Part shown: positions 8,875 through 17,509 of the stretch, in pieces | How positions within the stretch are numbered: position 1 is the stretch's first letter | Layout: each line of letters begins with the position of its first letter | DNA from: an uncultured Desulfobulbaceae bacterium | GTDB taxonomy: Bacteria > Desulfobacterota > Desulfobulbia > Desulfobulbales > Desulfobulbaceae | Length of the DNA: 64,000 bases | NCBI GenBank assembly: GCA_947259225.1 | Contig: CAMYLK010000001.1 | Location: forward strand, 186,001 to 250,000 | Direction: 5' to 3' | Notes under the pieces: model-generated | Told to the model about the DNA's origin: nothing | Database searches by the model: none | Seen by the model: the letters and a program-made list of their open reading frames with translations, nothing else | Translations under genes and position numbers: made by a program

Positions 8875-8986
8875 TTCATCGTAGTATACGTAACAAGGAA
8901 TTTTAACAAATTTTTAAACGCTTTTGATACGTATACTTACTGAGTATACACCCGCTCTGCTAACCAATAAATTGGTTCGTATACTC
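8875..8986. repeat. 112-bp dispersed repeat, copy A (MITE-like)
   Basis: Begins TTCATCGTAGTATACG and ends GGTTCGTATACTC. It is about 96 percent identical (four substitutions, one indel by my count) to 40717-40829. It contains four GTATAC blocks and the perfect hairpin ACCAATAAATTGGT, and its ends are near inverted (CG..GTATACG / CGTATAC). No coding potential. Small size, near-terminal inverted repeats and dispersed near-identical copies suggest a non-autonomous mobile element. Confidence 0.8.
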
Positions 8987-9067
8987 AGTAAAAGGTTCGA
9001 TCTATCGGGGCAGCCTTAATATACATATATTGACTCTAACAAATAGATTTGTGAGAGGTTGGAATTA

Positions 9068-9131
9068 CACACGAACGCCACGCTCTGGGGCAAACCGAAG
9101 CGTAGGTTTGTCCACGGCAGTGCGTTGTTAG
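9068..9131 (-). other. attC-like recombination hairpin at the end of the dioxygenase gene
   Basis: On the minus strand the gene stop codon lies inside GCTAACAACGC. This is followed by a long imperfect hairpin (GGACAAACC paired with GGTTTGCCC) and then GAGCGTGGCGTTCG. The layout TAACAACGC...GGCGTT and the stop inside the first box are typical of integron attC sites. The final box is GTTCGTG rather than GTTRRRY, so the site is degenerate or the resemblance is incomplete. Confidence 0.45.
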
Positions 9132-9937
9132 CATTCTGTTTGCCAAAGATACATACTCGACTTCTTGTTCAAAATCCGCAGTTCAAAAAACTCGGAACAT
9201 GTAGTGTGAGCAATGCCGTAACAGACATGTAATGGCAACAAATGCTCTTCTCTAGGGTGACAAAAGCGGGCAGAAGGGGCTTTTGTCCACTGGATGAGTC
9301 TTTGAGACCTCTCCTCTTCATCAATATCCGAGCTAGAACAGGTCGCCAACAACCATTTCTCAAAAGATTCATTCATCGCTTTCGATTCGCTGGTTTCCGG
9401 TGCAAAAAAAGCCTTCATATTATGGAAGGAAAATCCCGAGCCTATGACGAGTATATTCTCATAATCCAAATCTTGAAGAATTTGGCCTATCTTTATGTGC
9501 TCTGCAGGATCGAGACTGTTAACAAGGGACAACTGAACACACGGAATATCAGCATCTGGATACATAATTATTAGCGGCACAAACAGGCCATGATCAAAAC
9601 CTCGCTGATCATCGAGTTTGGATGCAATACCTGCATTTTCTAGTAGACTGTGGATTCGGCTGGCCAGCAATTGCTCTCCCGGACAGGGATATTTAATATT
9701 GTAAGATTCTTCTGGAAATCCGTAATAATCGTAGATAAGAGGCGGATTTGATCCCGAAGTGATGGTGGGGATATTTTCTTCCCAATGCGCGCTTACTACA
9801 ATGATGGCCGATGGTTTTTTTATACTAGCTGTAATTTCTTTCAAACAATCAACCATCTCTTTATGCCCTTCATCCCCAAGAAGGGGCATAGGTCCTCCAC
9901 CATGAGACAAAAATAATACACGAGGTTTATTTGTCAC
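9128..9937 (-). CDS. LigB/DODA-type extradiol ring-opening dioxygenase
   Basis: 269 aa, class III extradiol dioxygenase family (non-haem metal, aromatic ring cleavage; DODA-like). Motifs expected of the family are present: LFLSHGGGP near residue 10 with the first metal histidine, VVSAHWEE around residue 48, QRGFDHGLFVPLIIMYPD around residue 110 and the GSGFSFHNM segment around residue 168. Start MTNKPRVLFL at 9937 follows GGAGAGGAGAC. No aromatic degradation genes are near, so the substrate is unknown. The gene is bracketed by attC-like structures and may be a mobile cassette. Confidence 0.88.
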   Translation of the reverse strand: MTNKPRVLFLSHGGGPMPLLGDEGHKEMVDCLKEITASIKKPSAIIVVSAHWEENIPTITSGSNPPLIYDYYGFPEESYNIKYPCPGEQLLASRIHSLLENAGIASKLDDQRGFDHGLFVPLIIMYPDADIPCVQLSLVNSLDPAEHIKIGQILQDLDYENILVIGSGFSFHNMKAFFAPETSESKAMNESFEKWLLATCSSSDIDEEERSQRLIQWTKAPSARFCHPREEHLLPLHVCYGIAHTTCSEFFELRILNKKSSMYLWQTEC

Positions 9938-10226
9938 CGAGGTCTCCTCTCCGGATGGATGTTAACAATCTGCATAAGGGGCACCGAGGTAGCGGCGTCC
10001 CAGTGAACGAGAGCGAGCGATCTTGATGAACTGGTTAGACGTCATGCTTGGGTCTCTGGAAATTTCCTTCTGAACCCACTTGTCCCAGTGCATAGACAAC
10101 ATCGACCTCGTTGAGGGCAACGAGCAGGATGTCGTTGGTCGGATCTGCAAATTCTTCCGAGGAAGTTTGCTGCCTGCGAGGGCAAGAATGCAGTGAGTCA
10201 AAATGGGCAAAGGAGACAGTCCGTTT
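9938..10226. other. 289-bp gap with a possible second attC-like site (9960-10040)
   Basis: On the minus strand GTCTAACCAGTTCATCAAG, a good RYYYAAC-type box with the following segment, is matched 81 bp later by GTTAACA. This would place an attC-like site immediately upstream of the dioxygenase start. The pairing between the two ends is weak. Several minus-strand frames stay open across the gap and overlap the HAD gene, but none resembles a known protein. Confidence 0.3.
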
Positions 10227-11060
10227 CTATGGCAGAGGGGTGGTAAGTTCCACCGTTTCATCCAACAGGCCGTAATGGTAGGCGCCTTCAAGCACACCAC
10301 TCACATAGTAGCCATTGAGACCTTTAAATCCCCCCTGCGCATGATAGATCTGTATGGCGTCGTTTTTCTGCTTGGCCTCGGTGACTTGTTGGACTAACTG
10401 TTCATCCGCATTACGCACCATTACACCAAGAAAGCCTGCAGTGAGGGGAAAGATATCGTTACCGCTGTCGCCACAAAAGACGATATCTTTGCCTGCTTTA
10501 TAGACTTTGGCGACATACTCCAATGAGGTCTGTTTGGTAGCGCTGTCGGGGAGCACATCCAAAAGGCCATTGCCGTTATTGGAGTCAAAACTGTAGACCA
10601 ATACCTCATCAAATTTACCGTCGATTAAACCTTCCACTTCGGCCAGAATGGGATCGCGGTTTTGATGGTCTACGTAGTAACTCTGTTTGAACTCATTCTG
10701 GTGTTCGGCCTCCTGTTCACGCATGCCGTCGATTTGCGCCAAAAGATTACGAATGGCCGGATTGTCCCAGCGCGGGCTCATGGCATGGACGTGATCGATC
10801 CAGCCCTGGTCCATCGACCAGGCACCGTTTTTATAGTGTCGAATAGTTGTGCCCACATCACCGCAAAGGATATCTGGAAAGCGCACGCCATATTCGCGAA
10901 TCGCTTTTTCGGTCAGATTAAGATTACGCCCGGTTATATAGACCAGCAGCACTCCTTGCTTGGTGGTCCACTCGTTAAAGAGAGGAATGGCGTTCTCATC
11001 CGCAGGCCAGGAACCGTTGGGGAGCAGGGTGCGATCAAGATCGGTGGCGAGTATTTTCAT
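10227..11060 (-). CDS. HAD-superfamily sugar phosphatase (sucrose-phosphatase-like)
   Basis: 277 aa, Cof/S6PP-type HAD hydrolase expected to remove phosphate from a sugar phosphate in the cytoplasm. The nucleophile motif is DLDRTLL at residues 6-12, a TGRNL motif lies near residue 44, and the C-terminal metal motif GDSGND is near residue 197. It follows the GH13 phosphorylase by 27 bp, so the two form an operon. The pair suggests metabolism of sucrose, glucosylglycerol or a related glucoside, possibly a compatible solute; the exact substrate cannot be read from sequence. Confidence 0.85.
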   Translation of the reverse strand: MKILATDLDRTLLPNGSWPADENAIPLFNEWTTKQGVLLVYITGRNLNLTEKAIREYGVRFPDILCGDVGTTIRHYKNGAWSMDQGWIDHVHAMSPRWDNPAIRNLLAQIDGMREQEAEHQNEFKQSYYVDHQNRDPILAEVEGLIDGKFDEVLVYSFDSNNGNGLLDVLPDSATKQTSLEYVAKVYKAGKDIVFCGDSGNDIFPLTAGFLGVMVRNADEQLVQQVTEAKQKNDAIQIYHAQGGFKGLNGYYVSGVLEGAYHYGLLDETVELTTPLP

Positions 11061-11087
11061 ATCAAGCTCTCATCAGCAAGGCGCATT

Positions 11088-12830
11088 TCAGGGTTTGGGG
11101 TAGGTGTAGATCTGCGCGTCCACCCCTGCGGGACTATGGTTAATACTGAACCCATGGTTCTCGAGATTGGCCTTTAAGGAGATGGTGTCATCCTCTTGTG
11201 TCCAGATCATCTCCAATTCATTCGGCGGGGTATCGGCGATCTGCAGGGTTCCATTGAAGGCAGCTGCGGTGTTTCGAAGGCGCATCATCTCCAATTGATC
11301 GAGCACCACGGGATTTTGCAGTCCCGCGGCTACCATCTCGTTGGTTAGCGTGGTACGATTGATCTCTTTGTGGCCGGCCGTGCCGCCCTTGTCGGTAGCG
11401 GCATAGTCGTTCTTGCCGGCGAAAAGATCCAGATACCAGACTTGTGGAATACCGGGCATAAAGAGCTGTATGGCACGCGCTAGACGCAACTTCTGTTCGT
11501 CCTCGCCCAATGCACTGAAGTAGGTGGCATTGACCTGGTAATAGGCGATTTTCTTGCCGTCTGCCCCAAAGAGATTCTTCACCTGTCCACCGCGCTCGAG
11601 CACACGTTCGATAATGGCCTCGATCTCTGTTGTTTCGAGGAGCCCCGCCTGATAACCCGCCTCGGTTGCAAAACCGTCCAGATCAAGTACAGGGATGCCG
11701 TCGTGGCAGCCCAGCATGTTGACCGTGCGAATGGACTGCGTCTGGATCTCATCGATCCAGCGCAAAAGGTAGGTGTTGCGCCCCTGATCCAGCGCATCCA
11801 GTAGCAGGCCGGGGAGGAAAAAGTCGTAAATGGGGTAGCCGGCTTCCGCGACGGCGGAGTGCAGCTGTTTACCATATTGGGCGTGGATCTCGGGCAACAG
11901 AGTCAGCTGGTTCGCTTCGGCAATGATCTTGAGGCGATCGAGATAATCCCAGGTACCGGGTGTGTTAAAGAAATTGGTCAACCCAGGCTTTTTGTGTAGA
12001 TAAGCAAAGGCATCAAGTCGAATCAACTTGCCGCCAAAATCAGCCAACCGTTTGAGGGTATCTTCATAGAACTCCCACACCACTTCTGATTCGGCATTGA
12101 GGTCCATCTGGCCCAGGTAGCGTCGCTTGGATTCGACAATGTCGGCCACATGGGCCAGGTAATCCTGATAGGGGCCTAAATCGACGTCACGAAAGTCCTC
12201 ACCAGCAGCGATCTTGGCATTGACCTGGTTGATGATATTTTGAATACCCTCGGATGGGATGATGCGAAGGTGTTTGAGGTCAACGGTTTCCAATCCCCGG
12301 TAGTTGATCTGCTGATAGAAGGTGTTCCAGTAGGGCCGCTCAGAGCCATCGGGGAAGCGGACAAACAGGATGGGGAGTCCCGGTTTACGCATGAAGAGAC
12401 GATTGAGGTGGACCTCATCCGGGATGATGTAGCCATCATCACACATTTCGCCTTCACCTTCCCAAAAATTGTTCCAATCGATGAAAAAGTCGCGATAGCG
12501 CGATTGATCCCCCTTTTGCAGCATGTCCAGAAATTGAGGGGAACGCACCGAGAGGTGATTCAGCACCAGGTCGAACTTGAGGGCGATATTCAGCTGCTTC
12601 AGTGCCAGCAGGTCCTCCTCTGACACCAGTTTGTCATTAAGCTCGTAGCGGTTTATAGAGAAACCGCGATCCAGATCGCTTGAAAAGAAGGTGGGTAGGA
12701 TGTAGAAGAGGGAGAAGACGCTGTGGAACTCGGGGCGCTGCAAAAGCGCTATGGTATCACTCAATTTGGCGCCAATGCTGTCAGGGTAAGCATTGAACAT
12801 TACCCCGTTGGGCAACGATCGATCTAACAT
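11088..12830 (-). CDS. GH13_18 glycoside phosphorylase (sucrose phosphorylase family)
   Basis: 580 aa, TIM-barrel GH13 enzyme that cleaves a glucoside with phosphate to give glucose 1-phosphate. The catalytic nucleophile region is RLDAFAYLHKK, the acid/base region LLPEIHAQYG and the third Asp region GCHDGIPVLDLDG. An N-terminal VLNHLSVRSPQF matches the conserved region I of the subfamily. Members use sucrose, sucrose 6F-phosphate, glucosylglycerate or glucosylglycerol; the acceptor-loop residues would have to be compared to choose. ATG at 12830 is preferred to a TTG one codon earlier. Operon with the HAD phosphatase. Confidence 0.88.
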   Translation of the reverse strand: MLDRSLPNGVMFNAYPDSIGAKLSDTIALLQRPEFHSVFSLFYILPTFFSSDLDRGFSINRYELNDKLVSEEDLLALKQLNIALKFDLVLNHLSVRSPQFLDMLQKGDQSRYRDFFIDWNNFWEGEGEMCDDGYIIPDEVHLNRLFMRKPGLPILFVRFPDGSERPYWNTFYQQINYRGLETVDLKHLRIIPSEGIQNIINQVNAKIAAGEDFRDVDLGPYQDYLAHVADIVESKRRYLGQMDLNAESEVVWEFYEDTLKRLADFGGKLIRLDAFAYLHKKPGLTNFFNTPGTWDYLDRLKIIAEANQLTLLPEIHAQYGKQLHSAVAEAGYPIYDFFLPGLLLDALDQGRNTYLLRWIDEIQTQSIRTVNMLGCHDGIPVLDLDGFATEAGYQAGLLETTEIEAIIERVLERGGQVKNLFGADGKKIAYYQVNATYFSALGEDEQKLRLARAIQLFMPGIPQVWYLDLFAGKNDYAATDKGGTAGHKEINRTTLTNEMVAAGLQNPVVLDQLEMMRLRNTAAAFNGTLQIADTPPNELEMIWTQEDDTISLKANLENHGFSINHSPAGVDAQIYTYPKP

Positions 12831-13070
12831 CAAATTACACTCTTCTTATTGTCTGAAAACAGAATAACAGAAATGACAGGAATATGATCCGCAGTCCGTT
12901 CATGTTAAAATAATACTATACAGGCAAAATAATTGAAACGCTTCAGGTTCCAGACATGAAGATCTCTTGTACATAACAGTGTAGACAAAAATAAGCTACA
13001 GTGGTATCAGGAAGTGAACGGATACTCTATGCCGGAACGGCTGAATTACTCTTTCGCAGGCGGGCAGACA

Positions 13071-14168
13071 ATGACCGATACGGACTTTATCAGGACAGTT
13101 CAGGACAATTGTGATATATCGGATGCCAGGGACAATGGCATGTATTCAATATGCATGCTTGTACTTAAGCTCAGAAATCTCTATAAATGGGAGCATAATA
13201 TTGAGCCCTGGGAAGAACCGGAGTCCAAAGACCTTCTTCACTGGATAGATACCAAAGAAAATTACTGGGAAAAGATTATTGATGAGCCCTATCAGCCGTT
13301 TAACAGGAACGGTTCCAGGGTTGATCCCTATGATGTTACCACTGCCAATAAACTCATTAACAGTAATGAGCTTGTCTACGGCGCCGGTTACGGGCGTTCC
13401 TTAAAATCAATTTTTTTTCTTGCCGAAAAAATAAGGGAAGATTCGGTTGAGGGCTGTCCCGTGGTGATTCTCGGAAAGGAAAAGGCGAAAGAGCTCTCCA
13501 GCCCCTTTGCCATGCTGCAGGCCGGCATCATTACCATCCGGCGAGATCCACTGCGCTATTTTTTCTGGGATCATATCCAGGAAGTCCGTTCGTCAGCAAA
13601 AAAATCTCTCTACCACGCACTCGACAGTTACGGCATACTTTCAAAAGGACGTCTCAACCAGGACTCTCTAAGGAGTCGGTTGGACAACATAGTTGATGGG
13701 GAAATTCCCATATTCATTTATCATGAAGTGGGAGAGATGCTGCAGGAAACCTTTAACAGCCATACTCTCAGGAAAATAATCTCAGCCTTTCCAGATTCAG
13801 CCATAGAATATGTAAGCCGGGCGGTGAAAGACGTGCTTGCCGATACCCATGAGAAAGGCATGATCAGTTATATCATCAGGGAACAGAGAGAAGCTTCCCT
13901 CGGTTTTTATGTTGGTTTTCTGGCAGGATTACGCAGAGAACTCTTCCCGCAGATTAGCATTGCTTTTGAGGAGTTTCTTAAAGAAAAAAATTGGGACCTG
14001 ATAGAGAATGCGAGACTGCAGTGTATTGAAAACAACCATCACCTTGCCGAAAAAATTACCGATATTGCCCAATTTATTGGCCAGGACCCTGCCGAGCAGG
14101 TTCAGGATCGCTTTAATGATGAAATTCTGGTGCCTTTGGGGTTGGATGCACCCGATAAAAGAGACTGA
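13071..14168 (+). CDS. Conserved hypothetical protein resembling the Sfum_1244 family
   Basis: About 365 aa, soluble, mostly helical, with no signal peptide or membrane helix. I associate it with a conserved deltaproteobacterial family annotated Sfum_1244, from memory and with limited certainty. It has no catalytic motif I can name; the segment IFIYHEVGEMLQETF near the middle could be a metal-binding HExxE-like helix. The start is uncertain: ATG 13071 has AGGCGGG upstream and gives MTDTDFIRTVQDN; ATG 13029 or GTG 13014 would add 14-19 residues. A diguanylate cyclase follows 57 bp downstream on the same strand. Confidence 0.7.
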   Translation: MTDTDFIRTVQDNCDISDARDNGMYSICMLVLKLRNLYKWEHNIEPWEEPESKDLLHWIDTKENYWEKIIDEPYQPFNRNGSRVDPYDVTTANKLINSNELVYGAGYGRSLKSIFFLAEKIREDSVEGCPVVILGKEKAKELSSPFAMLQAGIITIRRDPLRYFFWDHIQEVRSSAKKSLYHALDSYGILSKGRLNQDSLRSRLDNIVDGEIPIFIYHEVGEMLQETFNSHTLRKIISAFPDSAIEYVSRAVKDVLADTHEKGMISYIIREQREASLGFYVGFLAGLRRELFPQISIAFEEFLKEKNWDLIENARLQCIENNHHLAEKITDIAQFIGQDPAEQVQDRFNDEILVPLGLDAPDKRD

Positions 14169-14225
14169 ATATTTATATTTTACAGAGAATGCTTATACTT
14201 TTATCTGTATCAACCAGTACAAGAT

Positions 14226-15290
14226 ATGAAGATGAGTGATCTGGAAAAAGAATATGGGCTTGCACAATACACCGGCCGGATTTTATACGAGGAGTACAGT
14301 ACTTCCCTGAAAAAAAGAGTGGCGGAACTCGTTGCGGCTTTTTCAGAATTTGATCGGACAGGGGTGCCCGGGATCCCGTATATTACAGCCTGGAGTCATA
14401 ATGACAATGTCATGTGGTACGAGTTTGCCGGGCGAAAGTTCACCGGGCTTTTCGGGTGCAGTGCCCAGGAACTTCCGGCAGTGTTCCGGGAGGCGGTAGT
14501 TGATCACAGGATTTTTCACCGGACCGAGGTTGAAGCGGGCGTGAGTGAAACTGTCCGCAACCCTGAGGAACTCTCGGGTGTACGAAGTGGTATGCGGGCT
14601 GAGGTCACCGAAAAGGGACATGTAGAGGCTGATTACAAGGTATCCCTTTCAGAGGAATTGGATCACGTCTGGTTTAAAGACCGGGCCCGGGTAGAAACAT
14701 TTTCCAAAGAGCAGATTTCCATTTCATTCGGTTTCCTTACCGACGTCACAAATGAAATGGTGCATAAGGACCTGCTCGAACAGATTGGTTATTTTGACCA
14801 GCTTACCAATCTCCCCAACCGTGTGATCATGCACAGAAGCCTTGAGCTCAAAATCGCAGAGTATGAGCGCAACCAGATTGATGATTTTGTTTTCCTGATG
14901 ATGGATATTGATCACTTCAAAGTAGTGAACGACAGTTACGGTCACCGTGCAGGAGACTATATACTCTCTACTCTTGCCCAGGTTCTGAACGATGTCAGGA
15001 GACGTTCCGATGAAGTCGGACGTTTCGGGGGAGAAGAGTTTTACGGAGTTGCTATCGGTGATATTTATGAGGGCCGGGAGTTTGCCGAGCGTGTACGGCG
15101 ACGGGTGGAAGTTACACCTTTTGTTTTTGATGAACAGATGATTCCCCTGACCATATCGATAGGGGTTGTCGCGGCAAGTGAACTCGGCAACCTCATAGAG
15201 GAAGACCTGATTGAGACAGCCGACCGAAGGCTCTACCGGGCCAAACAATATGGTCGCAACCAGGTAGTCTCGGAAACTATTTCTTTGTAA
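14226..15290 (+). CDS. Diguanylate cyclase with N-terminal sensor-like region
   Basis: 354 aa. The C-terminal GGDEF domain (about residues 185-350) makes c-di-GMP from two GTP. The active-site signature is FGGEEF near residue 268, and an RRSD inhibitory I-site lies five residues before it, so product inhibition is likely. FDQLTNLPNR and DIDHFKVVNDSYGH mark the start of the domain. Residues 1-180 contain no membrane helix and may be PAS-like (DNVMWYEFAGRKFTGLFG). Co-directional with the 13071 gene. The c-di-GMP made could act on the riboswitch candidate at 8.7 kb. Confidence 0.93.
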   Translation: MKMSDLEKEYGLAQYTGRILYEEYSTSLKKRVAELVAAFSEFDRTGVPGIPYITAWSHNDNVMWYEFAGRKFTGLFGCSAQELPAVFREAVVDHRIFHRTEVEAGVSETVRNPEELSGVRSGMRAEVTEKGHVEADYKVSLSEELDHVWFKDRARVETFSKEQISISFGFLTDVTNEMVHKDLLEQIGYFDQLTNLPNRVIMHRSLELKIAEYERNQIDDFVFLMMDIDHFKVVNDSYGHRAGDYILSTLAQVLNDVRRRSDEVGRFGGEEFYGVAIGDIYEGREFAERVRRRVEVTPFVFDEQMIPLTISIGVVAASELGNLIEEDLIETADRRLYRAKQYGRNQVVSETISL

Positions 15291-15302
15291 ACCACTGTTA
15301 AA

Positions 15303-15620
15303 TTATATAATCGGGAAACCCGCTTTCTTCCATCCCTCGACGCCATCCTGCAAGGCCTTGGCATTCGGGAAACCCAGTTCGTTGTATTGGCTTGCCAGAC
15401 TGGCAGCGCTGTGCTCCGCGTTTCAGTTTCAGTAAAAAATTATTTCCTGGTCTTTCGATAGCTCTCCTGTTTGAGCCTGTAAAGCTGAAAGCGTAATTGC
15501 TCCCTCAAGATGATACTGCGCTAATTTTGCATCGTCTGTATAGGCACAGACGAGTAAAGCCTGGCCCAGCATAACCTTTCTCCTCGCTTCCTCGGGTGAT
15601 ATACGGGTTGCTTCAGTCAT
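15303..15620 (-). CDS. Rhodanese-like sulfurtransferase, candidate selenoprotein with two in-frame UGA codons
   Basis: Single rhodanese domain, 105 aa if the UGA codons at 15429-15431 and 15423-15425 are read as selenocysteine (residues 64 and 66). Before the UGA the frame reads DQEIIFY; after it AEHSAASLASQY and then ALQDGVEGWKKAGFP, the standard rhodanese end. Together this gives FY-U-N-U-NAEHSAA, matching the FY-C-x-C-xxExSA active-site loop of cysteine relatives. A SECIS-like stem-loop follows. The alternative is a pseudogene with two nonsense changes, but both changes at the active-site cysteines with the rest intact makes that less likely. Lies 98 bp downstream of lgt on the same strand. 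Confidence 0.8.
15390..15407 (-). promoter_or_regulatory. SECIS-like stem-loop of the rhodanese gene
   Basis: GCUGCCA pairs with UGGCAAGC (one bulged A) around a GUC loop. The loop begins 22 nt after the second UGA. Bacterial SECIS elements lie in the coding region just after the UGA, with a short stem and a G-U-containing loop such as GGUCU in E. coli fdhF. Confidence 0.6.
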
Positions 15621-15718
15621 AAACCTCCTCCATGTCCAAAGGTCTTGATTATATTAACATTATCGTACATGAACTTTGAAAAATCAAGGGGTTTCAAAGC
15701 ACCATTATGTCGATTTGT

Positions 15719-16777
15719 TTACGAGCCTTCAGCTTTGGAATTGACGGGTTTGTATTGTTCAGGATCCCTTGTTTGATACTGATCTGTGTTTTCAGGTAAC
15801 CCTGTTGCTCCAGGAAACAATATTTCGGGATACAAGGTGGAATGAATCAGGCCGGGATGACGATTTCCGTACCGTTCCGGAACATCCTGTGTCCAATCGC
15901 TCGGGATCACCATTGGCAGAATTAAAAGAAAAATCAGAGCTGCTCGTTGAAACCAGATGCAACGTTCCGGTTCATCAGGCGGAAGAAAGATATAAGCAGG
16001 AGGGACAGTGAAAGTATCCCTTCCTTTCCTGTAAAACCAGAACAGGAGAAATACGCCAGCCACTGTCATAAAAATATTGAATTCCTGTCCAGGAGGGAAA
16101 CCAAAAAAATCTGTTCTGTACTCGCGGAAGAAATCAACAAAAATTCGCAGGAAGCCGTACCAGAGAATAAAGTGGGCCACTATGACCCCGCGGGGCGGAT
16201 TGGTTCTTCTGATGAGGAGCAGGAAGGGAATCAGCAGCAGGTTTTTTATACCGTCATAAAGAACGACGGGGTGCCTGAATCCTTCTACATCAGGAAATTT
16301 GACGCCCCATGGCATCTCTGTCAGACTACCGACAATCTGACCATCTATGAAGTTGCCAATCCGGCCGACTCCCATGATGTAGGCCGCAGCAATGGCAAGA
16401 ACATCACCGATCTCGAAAAAATTTCTCCGGTAGAGTCTGCAGAACAGTAGAATTCCAATGATTCCGCCAAGCAGGATACCATGAGTTGACATCCCTCCCA
16501 ACCAGACAGCCGGAATGTGCCAGACATGTGACCCGTAATAGGCCCATTCATAAAAAATCACTTCAACAAAGCGTCCCCCGAGGAGAACTCCTGTCGCGAT
16601 GAATATGGTCAGATTGTAGACCTGGCTCATATTCATCGCCAGGGTTTCCCGGTTTCTGCGGAGCCAGAAAAAAACACCTAAGAAACCCAGTGTATAGCTC
16701 AGTCCATACCACCAGAGGTAAAAGCCTCCAATCTTCCCGAATATGGGGTCGATATTATGAACATATGGGCCAAGCAT
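15719..16777 (-). CDS. lgt: Prolipoprotein diacylglyceryl transferase (paralogue 1)
   Basis: 352-aa inner-membrane enzyme that transfers a diacylglyceryl group from phosphatidylglycerol to the lipobox cysteine. Seven or so membrane helices; the signature GRIGNFIDGQIVG and the HGILLGGIIG and RPVVLYDG-like segments are recognisable, the last here as RHPVVLYDGIKN. It is longer than usual (about 260-300 aa) because of a C-terminal tail of about 80 residues with one extra hydrophobic stretch and a polar end. A second, standard-length lgt lies at 59347. This copy may serve specialised substrates, which is inference. Confidence 0.92.
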   Translation of the reverse strand: MLGPYVHNIDPIFGKIGGFYLWWYGLSYTLGFLGVFFWLRRNRETLAMNMSQVYNLTIFIATGVLLGGRFVEVIFYEWAYYGSHVWHIPAVWLGGMSTHGILLGGIIGILLFCRLYRRNFFEIGDVLAIAAAYIMGVGRIGNFIDGQIVGSLTEMPWGVKFPDVEGFRHPVVLYDGIKNLLLIPFLLLIRRTNPPRGVIVAHFILWYGFLRIFVDFFREYRTDFFGFPPGQEFNIFMTVAGVFLLFWFYRKGRDTFTVPPAYIFLPPDEPERCIWFQRAALIFLLILPMVIPSDWTQDVPERYGNRHPGLIHSTLYPEILFPGATGLPENTDQYQTRDPEQYKPVNSKAEGS

Positions 16778-16917
16778 TACTATAGTTTTTTATTTCCGGA
16801 AAATGAACTACATATGAATAAAGCAAAACATAAAATTAAAGCATGGAAAAGGGTACTTCAGAGTGCTGAAAGGTACCTCAGTACACATGTTTAAGTACAA
16901 CTTATATAATTAGTATA

Positions 16918-17385
16918 TCATGAGTCACGTCGTAATCGTTTATCAATTTGATGCTTTTCCCACTTGGGCCCGAAGAAGTTGAAGACCTCAAAAACGTTTA
17001 AGCCGTGGAACAAGATACCGATGCCCCAGCCGATTGCCGGCCAGATGACCCAGAAATGGTCTGGTTTTCTGATAAGGTTCAACACAAACAGAATAGCAAT
17101 TACAAGTACATATATGATCAGATGGGTATAGAACCCCTTAATGTCACGCACATACATAATAGCCTGTTCTTCCTCAGTCGAGATGTTTACTTGACTTGAC
17201 ATATCAGCCTCCGTTGTAAGTTCAGATACTTCGAGGTCAAAAACAGCAGCCAGAGACTTGAGTGTCTCCAGGCTTGGTTTTTGGCCTCTCTCTATACGCT
17301 GGATGGTTCGCACGCTAAGACCGCTTAGCTCAGCTAATTGTTCCTGGGACCAGCCCCTTTCAAGTCGAAGTTTGCGAATAATCAT
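16918..17385 (-). CDS. XRE-family HTH regulator with C-terminal 2TM domain
   Basis: 155 aa. Residues 1-57 form a helix-turn-helix (RGWSQEQLAELSGLSVRTIQ). The C-terminal half holds two hydrophobic helices (LIIYVLVIAILFVLNLI and WPAIGWGIGILFHGL) typical of the 2TM domain, followed by a basic tail. This is a membrane-tethered DNA-binding protein of unknown signal. The start at 17385 (MIIRKLRLERG) has AAAGGAA upstream; the longer frame from 17457 is not preferred. No partner gene is adjacent. Confidence 0.88.
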   Translation of the reverse strand: MIIRKLRLERGWSQEQLAELSGLSVRTIQRIERGQKPSLETLKSLAAVFDLEVSELTTEADMSSQVNISTEEEQAIMYVRDIKGFYTHLIIYVLVIAILFVLNLIRKPDHFWVIWPAIGWGIGILFHGLNVFEVFNFFGPKWEKHQIDKRLRRDS

Positions 17386-17509
17386 ACGTATTCCTTTTTG
17401 GTTACTGTTGGAGACTACGATATCAGTAAGTGGACAGGAAGACCACGACAGGACCATGGCATGTCTACGACATTATTACGACACCAACATGACATCCATT
17501 TAATATCAA

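Noticed and set aside
8840-8990. A tRNA-like reading of GCTCTGCTAACCAATAAATTGGTTCGTATAC in the repeat
   Set aside because: It has a T-loop-like GGTTCG but no acceptor stem, D-arm or CCA-compatible end could be built.
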